Of a DNA stretch of 52,084 bases, positions 30,938-39,980 are shown piece after piece. The stretch's first letter is position 1. Every line of letters starts with the position of its first letter. This stretch comes from an uncultured Blautia sp. GTDB taxonomy: Bacteria; Bacillota; Clostridia; Lachnospirales; Lachnospiraceae. The notes under the pieces are model-generated. The model was given only the letters and a program-made list of their open reading frames with translations, did no database searches and was not told the DNA's origin. Made by a program: the position numbers and the translations under genes. The DNA lies in assembly GCA_946557785.1 (NCBI GenBank), contig CAMNTH010000008.1:1-52084 (forward strand). Reading direction: 5' to 3'.

Positions 30938-32764
30938 ATGAAACGAAATCCATCTCAAAAACGGGCAATCGCCCACCTGTCAGGGCCTATGATGGTTCTG
31001 GCAGGCCCCGGTTCGGGGAAAACTTCCGTAATTGTGGAACGAACAGCATATATGATAAATGAAGGCGGGATACCGGCTGCTTCCATTCTGGTAGTGACTT
31101 TTTCAAGGGCGGCTGCCAGAGAAATGAAGGAACGGTTCTTAAACTTTACAGGGCAGGAACGTACGGCTGTAACCTTCGGGACTTTTCACGGGGTTTTTTA
31201 TGGAATCTTGAAGCAGGCTTACGGGCTTTCGGCGGCAAATATCCTGTCGGAGGAAGAAAAATTTGAAATTTTGAAGGAGATGACCCTTCAGTATGGAGGA
31301 GAGCTTGGGGAGGAAGGTGATTTTTGGGAGGAAGTGGCGAAGGAAATCAGCGTGGTAAAAGGCAGCAGGATTTCTCTGGAACACTATTATTCTTCCTGCT
31401 GTCCGGATGAAGTGTTCCGGCAGATTTACAGCGGATATCAAACTGCATGCAGGACAAGGAGAAAACTGGATTTTGATGATATGCTCCTGTACTGCTTTGA
31501 ATTATTTGAAAAGCGGAAGGATATCCTGGGAGCATGGCAGAAGAAATTTCGATACATTCTGGTGGATGAGTTTCAGGATATTAACCAGCTTCAGTTTGAT
31601 ATTGTCCGCCTTTTGGCAAAGCCGGAAGATAATTTATTTATTGTAGGGGATGATGATCAGTCAATCTACCATTTCAGGGGCGCCAGACCGGAAATTATGC
31701 TGAATTTTACAAAAAGCTATCCCGGTGCCAAAACGGTTCTTCTGGATGTAAATTACCGGTGCAGCGCAAGTATTTTAAGAACCGCCATGCAGGTTGTTGA
31801 CTGTAACCAAAAGCGTTTCCGGAAAAAGCTTTCCACTCCAAATGAAGAGGGAATACCGGTAGCATGCATGGAGTTTGATAATCCAAGAGAAGAATACATA
31901 GAAATCGTGCGCACATTAAAAGAACGCTTTGAGAAAGGAGAAAAGCTGGAGGACACGGCAATTCTTCTTCGTACAAATCAGGAGGCGGAAGGGCTTGTGG
32001 GGGCTTTGATGGAATATCAGGTGCCCTTTACCATGAAGGAGCAGCTTCCCAATCTGTTCCGCCATTGGATTACCAGGAATCTTTTGGCATATTTGCATAT
32101 GGCAGCCGGGGACAGAAGCAGGAAGGCTTTTCTGGAAGTCATGAACAGACCAAACCGTTATATTTCCAGGGATGCTTTGACAGAAACGGAAATTTCTTTT
32201 TCAAAATTGAAAGAATATTATAAAGATAAGGATTGGATGTGCGATAGGATTACCACACTGGAAACCCATCTTCGGATTCTTGGCAGCCTGCCGCCTTATG
32301 CAGCCATAAATTTTATCCGAAAAGGGATGAATTATGAAGAATACTTGCAGGAATATGCCCAATATCGTAAAATGAAGCCAGAAGAGCTTGTTGAGGTGCT
32401 GGATCGCGTCATGGAGAGCGCCAAGGGAATGAAGAACCTGAAGGAATGGGAAGAATACATAGAAGATTATACAGATAAGTTAAGAGAACAGGCGAAAAAG
32501 CAGGAGATTAAGCATGAAGGTGCGGTGATTTCTACACTGCACGCTTCCAAAGGGCTGGAATATGAAAATGTGTATATCCTGAATGTAAATGAAGGAAGTA
32601 TCCCATACAAAAAAGCGGTTCTGGATGAAGCTCTGGAAGAGGAGCGGAGGCTTTTTTACGTTGGAATGACCAGGGCAAAGAAGCGGCTGGTTCTTTGCTA
32701 TGTAAAAAGGCAGTATGAGAAGGAACGGGAACCATCCCGTTTTCTGGAGGAGGCAGGAGTATGA
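30938..32764 (+). CDS. UvrD/Rep-family ATP-dependent DNA helicase
   Basis: 608 residues, superfamily 1 helicase with 3'-5' polarity expected. Motifs: NPSQKRAI (Q motif), AGPGSGKTSV (Walker A), LVDEFQDINQLQ (motif II), VGDDDQSIYHFRGA (III), LDVNYRCS (IV) and TLHASKGLEYENVYI (V), GMTRAKKRL (VI). It is shorter than PcrA/UvrD (about 720-750) and ends soon after motif VI, lacking the long C-terminal tail, so it is a separate small paralogue typical of Clostridia, not PcrA itself. A role in repair or conflict resolution is likely. The stop overlaps the next gene by four bases. Confidence 0.92.
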   Translation: MKRNPSQKRAIAHLSGPMMVLAGPGSGKTSVIVERTAYMINEGGIPAASILVVTFSRAAAREMKERFLNFTGQERTAVTFGTFHGVFYGILKQAYGLSAANILSEEEKFEILKEMTLQYGGELGEEGDFWEEVAKEISVVKGSRISLEHYYSSCCPDEVFRQIYSGYQTACRTRRKLDFDDMLLYCFELFEKRKDILGAWQKKFRYILVDEFQDINQLQFDIVRLLAKPEDNLFIVGDDDQSIYHFRGARPEIMLNFTKSYPGAKTVLLDVNYRCSASILRTAMQVVDCNQKRFRKKLSTPNEEGIPVACMEFDNPREEYIEIVRTLKERFEKGEKLEDTAILLRTNQEAEGLVGALMEYQVPFTMKEQLPNLFRHWITRNLLAYLHMAAGDRSRKAFLEVMNRPNRYISRDALTETEISFSKLKEYYKDKDWMCDRITTLETHLRILGSLPPYAAINFIRKGMNYEEYLQEYAQYRKMKPEELVEVLDRVMESAKGMKNLKEWEEYIEDYTDKLREQAKKQEIKHEGAVISTLHASKGLEYENVYILNVNEGSIPYKKAVLDEALEEERRLFYVGMTRAKKRLVLCYVKRQYEKEREPSRFLEEAGV

Positions 32765-33318
32765 ATGGGGTTATTTATTTTACAAAGATTTCGGAAAAAT
32801 ATCAGAAAAAAAATATGGAGCATCTGATCGGTGAAAAGCTGCTGGAGGAAGGCCTTAAAAGGGAATATGGAAGGCAGCTGGCATATGAACCAAGGGCATT
32901 TGGGGAGCATGGAAAGCCCTTTTTTACACTGCAGCCCAAAATACATTACAACATAACCCATTCCGGGAAATATGCGGCATGTATTCTGGCAGGACAGGAA
33001 GTGGGAATCGATATTCAGGAGCATAGAAATGTGAAATATGAGCGGATGCTGGAGCGGATGGTGCCAGAGGAAATGATCCCGGAAATCCTCAATAGTGCCC
33101 ATGTAGAGGATGCGTTTTTTGCCCAGTGGGTTCTTAGGGAGGCATATATTAAATGGACAGGGGAAGGGCTTTCTAAGGATCTTCGGAAGATCCCCATGGA
33201 TGACGGGGCATCTGAGGTATTTGAGCTGGAAGAAGGGTACAGCTGTGCGGTTTGGGCAGCAGAACCTATGGAAATACGCTGGGAGCAGGTGGAAGTACAG
33301 CTTCCGTTTTTAAAATGA
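32761..33318 (+). CDS. 4'-phosphopantetheinyl transferase (Sfp type)
   Basis: 185 residues. It transfers phosphopantetheine from CoA to carrier proteins. The family motifs are NITHSGKYAACIL, VGIDIQEHR (Mg-binding Asp pair) and WVLREAYIKWTGEGL (the W-x-x-K-E-A/S-x-x-K motif, here with Arg in place of the first Lys). At 185 residues it is shorter than Sfp (224), which is common in Clostridia. It overlaps the helicase stop by four bases (ATGA). The AcpP encoded upstream is the obvious partner, though AcpS usually serves it. Confidence 0.87.
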   Translation: MNGVIYFTKISEKYQKKNMEHLIGEKLLEEGLKREYGRQLAYEPRAFGEHGKPFFTLQPKIHYNITHSGKYAACILAGQEVGIDIQEHRNVKYERMLERMVPEEMIPEILNSAHVEDAFFAQWVLREAYIKWTGEGLSKDLRKIPMDDGASEVFELEEGYSCAVWAAEPMEIRWEQVEVQLPFLK

Positions 33319-33341
33319 AAGTACTAAAACAGGATTGTCCA

Positions 33342-33349
33342 CATATATT
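33342..33349 (+). promoter_or_regulatory. Possible sigma-E-like -10 box of the spoIIIA operon
   Basis: CATATATT, 29 bases before the presumed start. In Bacillus the operon uses sigma-E. The -35 region (about 33320-33328) is a poor match, so support is limited. Confidence 0.3.
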
Positions 33350-33370
33350 ATGTGTAAAGAGGTGAGATAA

Positions 33371-34291
33371 ATCGAAGCAACGCAAATTCAGAACCTGTTT
33401 GCCGGAAGTATCCGGCAGCTTCTTGTGGAAGCAGACCTGGATTACGAAAAACTATATGAAATACGTCTTCGTGTGGGACGCCCGCTGTTTATAAGCTATG
33501 ACGGAGGAGAGTGCTTTCTCCGGGGAAATGGGGAAGAGCAGTATCTGGTGACCAGGGAAGACTTAAAAGAAACACTGGAATATGTAACAGGATATTCCCT
33601 CTATGCCTATGAAGATGAAATCCGTCAGGGATTTCTAAGCGTGCAGGGAGGTCATAGGGTTGGCGTTACCGGGAAGGTGATCCTGGATGGAAACCGTATT
33701 AAAGGAATGAAATATATTTCCTGCATTAATGTGCGCCTTGCCCATCAGATACTGGGATGTGCAGACGAGATTCTGCCATATATACGAAAAAAGGACTGGG
33801 TGGCCAATACACTGATCGTGTCGCCCCCAAGATGCGGAAAAACAACCATGCTTAGGGATATCATCCGGCAGCTGAGCAATGGAACAGAGAAGCTTCCGGG
33901 AATTACGGTGGGAGTGGTTGACGAACGGTGCGAGCTTGCAGGGTGCTATCAGGGCGTACCCCAGAACGACCTGGGAATGCGTACGGACGTGCTGGACGGC
34001 TGCCCAAAGTCAGAAGGAATGCAGATGCTTCTGCGGTCTATGTCCCCTGAGGTAGTGGCAGTGGATGAGCTTGGAAAGGAGGAGGATTATCAGGCAGTAG
34101 AATCCGTTATTCACTGCGGATGTAAGCTGATCGCTACAGCCCATGGAAATTCCATGGAGGATGTACTGGGACAGCCTCTTTTTCAGAAGCTTCTGGAAGC
34201 AAGGGTATTTGAAAGATATATTGTACTTGGAAAAGGAAACCATGCAGGCTGCGTAGAGGCCATTTATGACGGAAAGGGCTTTTTATGCTGA
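33371..34291 (+). CDS. spoIIIAA: Stage III sporulation protein AA (ATPase)
   Basis: About 306 residues if it begins at 33371. SpoIIIAA is the secretion-type ATPase of the SpoIIIA-SpoIIQ channel between mother cell and forespore. Walker A is SPPRCGKTTMLRD, Walker B is EVVAVDELGKEED. The family's N-terminal region (IRQLL...YEIRLRVGRPLFI) is encoded upstream of the first usual start codon, a GTG at 33425. The ribosome site AGAGGTGAG (33357-33365) is correctly spaced for an ATC at 33371, directly after an in-frame TAA. So the start is either a non-canonical ATC, a mutated ATG, or the GTG with loss of about 18 residues. The gene overlaps spoIIIAB by seven bases. Confidence 0.88.
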   Translation: MEATQIQNLFAGSIRQLLVEADLDYEKLYEIRLRVGRPLFISYDGGECFLRGNGEEQYLVTREDLKETLEYVTGYSLYAYEDEIRQGFLSVQGGHRVGVTGKVILDGNRIKGMKYISCINVRLAHQILGCADEILPYIRKKDWVANTLIVSPPRCGKTTMLRDIIRQLSNGTEKLPGITVGVVDERCELAGCYQGVPQNDLGMRTDVLDGCPKSEGMQMLLRSMSPEVVAVDELGKEEDYQAVESVIHCGCKLIATAHGNSMEDVLGQPLFQKLLEARVFERYIVLGKGNHAGCVEAIYDGKGFLC

Positions 34292-34803
34292 AAACAGCAG
34301 GAATTTTTATGATTCTTACAGCAGGGGCAGGGCTTGGATTTGGAAGAAGCTATGAACTGACCCTGCGGGAGAGATCCCTTGGACAGATTTTACTGATGAT
34401 TCGCTCCCTTAGGGGGGAAATTCTAAGCAAACATGCCGCCCTTTGCGATGCATTTCAAAGCGTGTCCCGCCGCATGAGCGGTGAATATGGAGCATTCCTA
34501 AGGAACCTTGCAGAGCAGATGAACGCAGCCAATGGCATGCAGTTTGGGGAATTGTACCGAAGATGTGCCCAGGAAACACTGGGGGAGCTCCCACTCTCTG
34601 AAAAGGAATGGGAAATGTTCCTTTCACTTGGGGGATGTCTTGGATACCTGGACTTGGACATGCAGAAGAAACAGCTTGAATTTTACGAGGAAGAGTTTGG
34701 ACATTCCATAGAGGACTTACGGGCGGAAATGCCGGCGAAAAAGAAGGTATATCAAAGCCTGGGGATGATGGGAGGAATCCTGCTGGCCATTCTGGTCTGG
34801 TAG
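34285..34803 (+). CDS. spoIIIAB: Stage III sporulation protein AB
   Basis: 172 residues. An N-terminal membrane helix (AGIFMILTAGAGLGFG) leads into the R-E-R-S-L-G-Q-I-L-L motif region, a helical cytoplasmic domain similar to GspF-type secretion proteins, and a final membrane helix (LGMMGGILLAILVW). It is a mother-cell membrane component of the SpoIIIA channel. It overlaps spoIIIAA (ATG at 34285 before its TGA), showing tight coupling. Confidence 0.9.
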   Translation: MLKTAGIFMILTAGAGLGFGRSYELTLRERSLGQILLMIRSLRGEILSKHAALCDAFQSVSRRMSGEYGAFLRNLAEQMNAANGMQFGELYRRCAQETLGELPLSEKEWEMFLSLGGCLGYLDLDMQKKQLEFYEEEFGHSIEDLRAEMPAKKKVYQSLGMMGGILLAILVW

Positions 34804-34827
34804 ACCAGGCTTGGAAAGGAGGCCTAT

Positions 34828-35022
34828 TTGGAGGTCAGTATTATTTTCAAAATAGCGGCAGTGGGAATCCTTGTTTCAATTCTTACCCAGATCCTAAAGC
34901 ACAGCGGAAGAGATGAACAGGCTTTTCTGGTAAGCCTCTCTGGCCTGCTGATCGTTTTGTTCTGGGTAGTTCCGTATATTTATGATTTATTTGAAAGTAT
35001 TCAAAAATTGTTTATGTTATAG
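34828..35022 (+). CDS. spoIIIAC: Stage III sporulation protein AC
   Basis: 64 residues, the usual size. Two membrane helices (IFKIAAVGILVSILTQIL and the second from FLVSLSGLLIVLFWVVPYIY) flank the conserved turn KHSGRDEQA. It starts with TTG at 34828, with AGGAGG at 34817-34822; no ATG is available. Integral membrane part of the channel. Confidence 0.92.
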   Translation: MEVSIIFKIAAVGILVSILTQILKHSGRDEQAFLVSLSGLLIVLFWVVPYIYDLFESIQKLFML

Positions 35023-35041
35023 CTGCAGAATGGAGAGTTTA

Positions 35042-35428
35042 ATGGATATCGTCAGAATTTCACTTCTAGGCCTTGGGGGCGTAATGCTTGGATTTATGCT
35101 TAAAGGCACGAAGCCGGAATATGCCGGGTTTATTACCATGGGCGTTGGGCTTTTGATCCTCAGCCTGGCAGTTGGAAAGGTTCAGTATCTGTTTGAATCG
35201 CTGGGGCGCTTGAGGGAAAGCCTGACTATGGAGGGAGACTATTTTTCCACCCTAATTAAAATGCTGGGGATTACTTATATCGGGCAGTTTTCAGCAGGGA
35301 TCTGCAGGGATGCGGGATACCAGGCTACAGGTGCTCAGATAGAGCTGTTCTGTAAGCTGTCCATTATGGTACTGAGTATGCCGGTTCTTTTGGCTCTTTT
35401 GGATACCATAGGGGAGTTTCTCATATGA
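35042..35428 (+). CDS. spoIIIAD: Stage III sporulation protein AD
   Basis: 128 residues with four membrane helices; the conserved centre is MLGITYIGQFSAGICRDAG. It is paralogous in part to SpoIIIAC. I chose the ATG at 35042, with GGAG at 35032-35035, because it places the first helix (VRISLLGLGGVMLGFML) at the N-terminus; an ATG at 35030 is possible. It overlaps spoIIIAE by four bases. Confidence 0.92.
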   Translation: MDIVRISLLGLGGVMLGFMLKGTKPEYAGFITMGVGLLILSLAVGKVQYLFESLGRLRESLTMEGDYFSTLIKMLGITYIGQFSAGICRDAGYQATGAQIELFCKLSIMVLSMPVLLALLDTIGEFLI

Positions 35429-36558
35429 GGGGGCTTATTGGGGCAGTATTTACAGTAATGCTGCTTTTTTTCTGCCCGGTAATTCCGGTTTCTGCGTCAG
35501 AGCTTCAGGAGGAGCTTCTTGGGGAAATGGACTTATCGGAAGTACAAAATATGATGGATGAAATGCTTGGCAATGGCAGTTTTTCCCTCACAGAAGCTAT
35601 AAAAGGGCTGCTGTCGGGAGAAGAGGTCTTTTCAAAAGAGGCGGTGCAGGAATTTCTGCGCAGTCTCTTTTTTTCTCGTTTCCAGCAGGAAAAAGGAATG
35701 CTTGCAAGGGTTTTGGTGCTGATTTTGCTGGCTGCGGTATTTTCTAATTTTGCAGCAGTGTTTGAAAACGGGCAGATTGGGGAGATTAGCTTTTATATGG
35801 TGTATCTTTTGCTTTTCATGCTTTTGATGGAAAGCTTTTCCGGACTTAGCATGTCCCTGTCAGACAGCATATCCTGGATGGGGGAGTTTATGAAAGGGCT
35901 TGCACCCGCTTATTTTCTGGCTGTGGCAGCTTCAAAAGGAGCCGCCAGCGCAGCTGTGTTTTATGAAGGCGTGCTGCTTCTGGTGTGGCTTTTACAGTGG
36001 ATCCTTGGGGCTGTGTGTCTTCCGCTGGTAAATCTTTATATTTTGATCAGGATGGTGAATCATCTGTCTCGGGAGGAAATGCTGGGAAAATTGGCAGAGC
36101 TTTTGAATACGGTTATTCAATGGTCCCTTCGCACCATTTTAAGCCTGTCAGCCGGTCTTCAGGTGGTACGTGGACTGATCGCACCTGTGATGGATGCGCT
36201 AAGGCGCAGTGCCGTGGGAAAAACCGCAGGCGCACTTCCGGGAATTGGGAATGCGGTAAATATGGTAACGGAGCTTGTGGTAACAACTGCGGTTCTGGTG
36301 AGAAATTGTCTGGGAGCGGCATTTTTGATCGTCTTTCTCCTTGTGGGTGCAGGTCCGGTGATTCATTATGGATTTATGTCCCTTTCCTGCCGCTTTTTGG
36401 CAGCAGTGTCACAGCCGGTATCTGACAAGCGGATGGTGGAGTGCCTCAGCACAATGGGAGAAGGCTGTTCCCTTCTTCTTCGGGTGCTTTTTACTGCAGA
36501 GGTGATGTGTATGCTGACCTTGATCATTTTAATGGCAAGCTTTGGAGGAGGGGCATGA
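35425..36558 (+). CDS. spoIIIAE: Stage III sporulation protein AE
   Basis: 377 residues, multi-pass membrane protein with an N-terminal signal-like segment (GAVFTVMLLFFCPVIPVSAS). Family stretches are KGLAPAYFLAVAASKGAASA and ALRRSAVGKTAGALPGIGNA. It is thought to be the permease-like core of the SpoIIIA channel. Its stop overlaps the spoIIIAF start (ATGA at 36555). Confidence 0.93.
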   Translation: MRGLIGAVFTVMLLFFCPVIPVSASELQEELLGEMDLSEVQNMMDEMLGNGSFSLTEAIKGLLSGEEVFSKEAVQEFLRSLFFSRFQQEKGMLARVLVLILLAAVFSNFAAVFENGQIGEISFYMVYLLLFMLLMESFSGLSMSLSDSISWMGEFMKGLAPAYFLAVAASKGAASAAVFYEGVLLLVWLLQWILGAVCLPLVNLYILIRMVNHLSREEMLGKLAELLNTVIQWSLRTILSLSAGLQVVRGLIAPVMDALRRSAVGKTAGALPGIGNAVNMVTELVVTTAVLVRNCLGAAFLIVFLLVGAGPVIHYGFMSLSCRFLAAVSQPVSDKRMVECLSTMGEGCSLLLRVLFTAEVMCMLTLIILMASFGGGA

Positions 36559-37121
36559 AGGAAGAATTATATCAGTGGATGAAAAATCTGGCTGTTTTTT
36601 ACATCCTTTTTACAGCCCTTCTTCACCTTGTCCCGGATAAAAAATATGAAAAATATGTGCGGCTGTTTATGGGACTTTTGCTGATCTTTATGATGTGTAC
36701 GCCGGTATTTTCCCTTTTGGGAAAAGGGGAGGAACTGGCCGGAAGTTTTCAGCTTCATTTTGACCAGGAGGAGAAGCTTCTTACAGAGAAAGAACTTGAG
36801 GATCTCCAGATTCTTTATCTGAAAAGGGGGTATGAACAGGAGCTTAAGGAAAAAATTGCAGCTGCAGCAGAAAATACAGGCATAAAGCTTATAGATACTG
36901 CCGTACATATAGAAGGAGAGCGTGTGTCTGCTGTGCTCTATGTACAGGAGGAGCCAATGGCGGAACAGGAAAGGAGGATTGCAGATGTTCTTCGGGAAAA
37001 CTGGGGAATCGGGGAAGGAGAGCTTACTCTTTGCATTTCGCTCTATGGGAAAGACTCAGTGGATCGTGCTTCTGCTTCTGGGACTTCTTCTGGCGGTAGC
37101 GGCGATGCCGGTGTCTCATAA
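36555..37121 (+). CDS. spoIIIAF: Stage III sporulation protein AF
   Basis: 188 residues. Two N-terminal membrane helices (LAVFYILFTALLHLVP and VRLFMGLLLIFMMCTPVF) lead to a soluble domain with an EscJ/YscJ-like ring-building fold. The C-terminal 45 codons overlap spoIIIAG in another frame; the tail there is low-complexity (ASASGTSSGGSG) and may be a recent extension into the next gene. Confidence 0.88.
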   Translation: MKEELYQWMKNLAVFYILFTALLHLVPDKKYEKYVRLFMGLLLIFMMCTPVFSLLGKGEELAGSFQLHFDQEEKLLTEKELEDLQILYLKRGYEQELKEKIAAAAENTGIKLIDTAVHIEGERVSAVLYVQEEPMAEQERRIADVLRENWGIGEGELTLCISLYGKDSVDRASASGTSSGGSGDAGVS

Positions 37122-37434
37122 AACAGAGGAAGCTCCGTCTATTTTGGCAGGAGACAGCCAGGAGGGGGATACAGCCTTAAAAACACAATTGGAGATGAAG
37201 CTGGAATCCATTCTTTCCAAAACGGAAGGGGTGGGAGAGGTTCGTGTGATGCTGATGACAGGAAAAAAGAAAGATACAAAGGGCTTTTCTGGTTCCGATG
37301 AAACAGAGGTGACCGGAGTCCTCATTACGGCGCAGGGGGCAGAAAATCCTGTGACAGTACAGAATATTCAGCAGGCAGTCATGGCATTATTTCAGATAGA
37401 CGCCCATAAAATAAAAATAATGAAAATGAAATGA
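36985..37434 (+). CDS. spoIIIAG: Stage III sporulation protein AG
   Basis: 149 residues, shorter than the Bacillus protein (about 230). One membrane helix (TQWIVLLLLGLLLAVAAMPV) precedes a ring-building domain (KLESILSKTEGVGEVRVMLM, then GVLITAQGAENPVTVQNIQQAV). In Bacillus SpoIIIAG forms a large ring in the intermembrane space. The ATG at 36985 has AAAGGAGG seven bases upstream and lies 137 bases within spoIIIAF. Confidence 0.9.
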   Translation: MFFGKTGESGKESLLFAFRSMGKTQWIVLLLLGLLLAVAAMPVSHKTEEAPSILAGDSQEGDTALKTQLEMKLESILSKTEGVGEVRVMLMTGKKKDTKGFSGSDETEVTGVLITAQGAENPVTVQNIQQAVMALFQIDAHKIKIMKMK

Positions 37435-37445
37435 GGAGAGTAAAA

Positions 37446-38186
37446 GTGAAAAAAATTGTGAAAAAGAATCAGGTAATCATTACCTCGCTGGCGATTCTCA
37501 TTGCAGTAGCCGGATACCTGAATTTTGCAGATGTGGATCTGGGCTTTAAGGATGAGGAACCCAGCACACAGAGCAGCACCATTTTGGAGGATGTGAATTA
37601 TGACCTGACAGATGAAACAGCCCTTCTGGATGAGAACGGGGCAAATGGCTTGGATTTGGAATCCGAGGATACCAGCACTCCAGGTGAAGCCGTACTTACA
37701 GGTTCCTCAGGCTTTGCAGCCCAGGCAAAACTAAGCCGTGAGCAGATTCGTTCCCAGAACAAAGCGGACCTGCAGGAAATCATCAACAACCAGGATATTG
37801 GAGATGAACAGAAGCAGGAAGCCATCAGTACCATGGTAGGCATGACAGAATTGACGGAAAAAGAGGCGGCGGCCGAACTGCTTCTGGAAGCAAAGGGATT
37901 TGAAAACGTAGTGGTGAACCTTACTGGGGAAACCGCAGATATCGTTGTGCCGGATGCATATCTTGAGGAGGCAAAACGGGCGCAGATCGAAGACATTGTG
38001 AAAAGGAAAACAGGAATCGCACCTGAGAGTATTGTAATTACGCCGTTAGGTCAAAGCGATGATGCAAAGGAAGATTCCATAGATGCAGACTTAGAGGAAA
38101 CATCTTCCGGGGAAACGGAAATGGAGGAGACTGCAGCGGATATTTATGACGGATATCCGGTAGATACGGAAGGAATTTATGATTGA
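37446..38186 (+). CDS. spoIIIAH: Stage III sporulation protein AH
   Basis: 246 residues from the GTG at 37446 (GAGGAGAG upstream); an ATG at 37431 overlapping the spoIIIAG stop is an alternative. A single membrane helix (VIITSLAILIAVAGYLNF) is followed by an acidic linker and the conserved YscJ/FliF-like domain (TEKEAAAELLLEAKGFENVV, IEDIVKRKTGIAPESIVITP) that binds SpoIIQ from the forespore. The acidic tail after it (DADLEETSSGETEMEE) is unusually long. Last gene of the operon. Confidence 0.93.
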   Translation: MKKIVKKNQVIITSLAILIAVAGYLNFADVDLGFKDEEPSTQSSTILEDVNYDLTDETALLDENGANGLDLESEDTSTPGEAVLTGSSGFAAQAKLSREQIRSQNKADLQEIINNQDIGDEQKQEAISTMVGMTELTEKEAAAELLLEAKGFENVVVNLTGETADIVVPDAYLEEAKRAQIEDIVKRKTGIAPESIVITPLGQSDDAKEDSIDADLEETSSGETEMEETAADIYDGYPVDTEGIYD

Positions 38187-38192
38187 AATTCC

Positions 38193-38222
38193 TTGACAGT
38201 CAAGCCGTTCATATACTAAAAT
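38193..38222 (+). promoter_or_regulatory. Promoter of prfC
   Basis: TTGACA (38193-38198), 18-base spacer, TAAAAT (38217-38222). Confidence 0.6.
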
Positions 38223-38305
38223 AAATAAGTTGTAAAATTGTCATAAAGTGGTATTGAATACTTGGGCTTTATGAGTTAGCGAAGGAAATGTATAGGAGGC
38301 CAAAC

Positions 38306-39895
38306 GTGTCGAAGTATACGAAAGAAATAGAAAAAAGAAGAACTTTTGCCATCATATCCCACCCGGATGCCGGCAAAACTACTTTAACAGAAAAATTCCT
38401 GCTGTATGGCGGCGCTATCAACCTTGCCGGAAGCGTAAAGGGCAAGGCTACAGCGCGCCATGCAGTATCGGATTGGATGGAAATCGAAAAAGAGAGAGGT
38501 ATTTCCGTTACCTCCTCTGTGCTGCAGTTCCATTATGACGGATACTGTATTAATATTTTGGATACCCCGGGACATCAGGACTTTTCGGAGGATACTTACC
38601 GTACGCTGATGGCTGCAGATTCTGCGGTCATGGTGATCGATGGCTCCAAGGGGGTGGAGGCACAGACCAGAAAGCTTTTTAAGGTCTGTGTTATGCGCCA
38701 TATCCCTATTTTTACATTCATCAACAAAATGGACCGGGATGCAAACGATACCTTTGATCTTTTGGATGAGATTGAAAAAGAGCTTGGGATCGCTACATGC
38801 CCCATTAACTGGCCTATCGGTTCCGGTAAAAAATTCAGGGGTGTTTATGACAGGAACACTCACAAGGTGCTGAGCTTTTCTGATACGCAGAAGGGAACGA
38901 AGGAGGGCACTATTGAAGAAATCGCCATAGGCGACCCAAGGCTTGATGATTTGGTGGATCCTGAACAGAAGGAACAGCTTCTGGAGGAAATTGAGCTTTT
39001 GGACGGTGCCAGCGCAGATTTTGACCAGCAGCAGGTAAGCAGGGGAAATCTTACCCCTGTGTTCTTCGGCTCTGCGCTGACAAACTTTGGCGTGGAAACA
39101 TTTCTGGAGCATTTCCTTAAAATGACCACGTCACCGCTTCCAAGAAAATCCGATGCCGGAGAGATTGATCCCATGTCAGAGGATTTCTCTGCCTTTGTAT
39201 TTAAAATACAGGCAAATATGAATAAGGCCCACAGAGACAGGATCGCATTTATGCGGATATGTTCCGGCAAATTTGATGCATCTGAAGAAGTTTACCATGT
39301 GCAGGGGGAGAAAAAGATGCGTCTCCTTCAGCCGCAGCAGATGATGGCTGAGTCACGTCACGTGGTGGAGGAAGCATATGCAGGAGATATTATCGGCGTT
39401 TTTGACCCGGGCATTTTCTCTATTGGAGATACCATTTGTGCACCTGGGAAGAAATTTGCCTTTGAAGGGATCCCAACCTTTGCACCGGAGCATTTTGCAA
39501 GGGTACGCCAGCTGGATACCATGAAGCGGAAGCAGTTTGTAAAAGGAATCAATCAGATTGCCCAGGAGGGCGCTATTCAGATATTCCAGGAGTTTAATTC
39601 AGGTATGGAAGAGATTATTGTAGGAGTGGTAGGCGTTCTGCAGTTTGACGTGCTGAAATACCGTCTGGAAAATGAATATAATGTGGAAATCCGTCTGGAA
39701 AATCTGCCTTATGAGCATATCCGCTGGATAGCCAATAAGGATGACGTAAATGTTGCTAAGATTTCCGGAACTTCGGATATGAAGAAAGTTACGGACCTTA
39801 AGGGAAATCCGCTGCTGCTTTTTGTAAATCCGTGGAGCGTGGGCATGACGGAAGACCGTAATCCGGATTTAATATTGACAGAATTCAGTAAATAA
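38306..39895 (+). CDS. prfC: Peptide chain release factor 3
   Basis: 529 residues. RF3 is a GTPase that recycles RF1/RF2 from the ribosome after termination. G motifs: SHPDAGKTTLTE, DTPGHQDFSEDT and FINKMDRD; the EF-G-like RGISVTSS switch region is also clear, and the RF3-specific C-terminus (GVVGVLQFDVLKYRLENEY) is present. The GTG at 38306 follows AGGAGG at 38294-38299 and places the conserved MSKYTKEIEKRRTFAIISHP at the N-terminus; an ATG at 38288 overlaps the ribosome site. Confidence 0.96.
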   Translation: MSKYTKEIEKRRTFAIISHPDAGKTTLTEKFLLYGGAINLAGSVKGKATARHAVSDWMEIEKERGISVTSSVLQFHYDGYCINILDTPGHQDFSEDTYRTLMAADSAVMVIDGSKGVEAQTRKLFKVCVMRHIPIFTFINKMDRDANDTFDLLDEIEKELGIATCPINWPIGSGKKFRGVYDRNTHKVLSFSDTQKGTKEGTIEEIAIGDPRLDDLVDPEQKEQLLEEIELLDGASADFDQQQVSRGNLTPVFFGSALTNFGVETFLEHFLKMTTSPLPRKSDAGEIDPMSEDFSAFVFKIQANMNKAHRDRIAFMRICSGKFDASEEVYHVQGEKKMRLLQPQQMMAESRHVVEEAYAGDIIGVFDPGIFSIGDTICAPGKKFAFEGIPTFAPEHFARVRQLDTMKRKQFVKGINQIAQEGAIQIFQEFNSGMEEIIVGVVGVLQFDVLKYRLENEYNVEIRLENLPYEHIRWIANKDDVNVAKISGTSDMKKVTDLKGNPLLLFVNPWSVGMTEDRNPDLILTEFSK

Positions 39896-39898
39896 CCC

Positions 39899-39927
39899 TT
39901 TTCATTTTTTTACGAATTTGATATAAT
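39899..39927 (+). promoter_or_regulatory. Candidate promoter of the yqhY-nusB operon
   Basis: TTTTCA (39899-39904), 17-base spacer, TATAAT (39922-39927). Confidence 0.55.
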
Positions 39928-39980
39928 ATGGGAAAAGCAACGATAGAATTGGAATTGCAAAACCCGCAGGAGGAGTTAGC

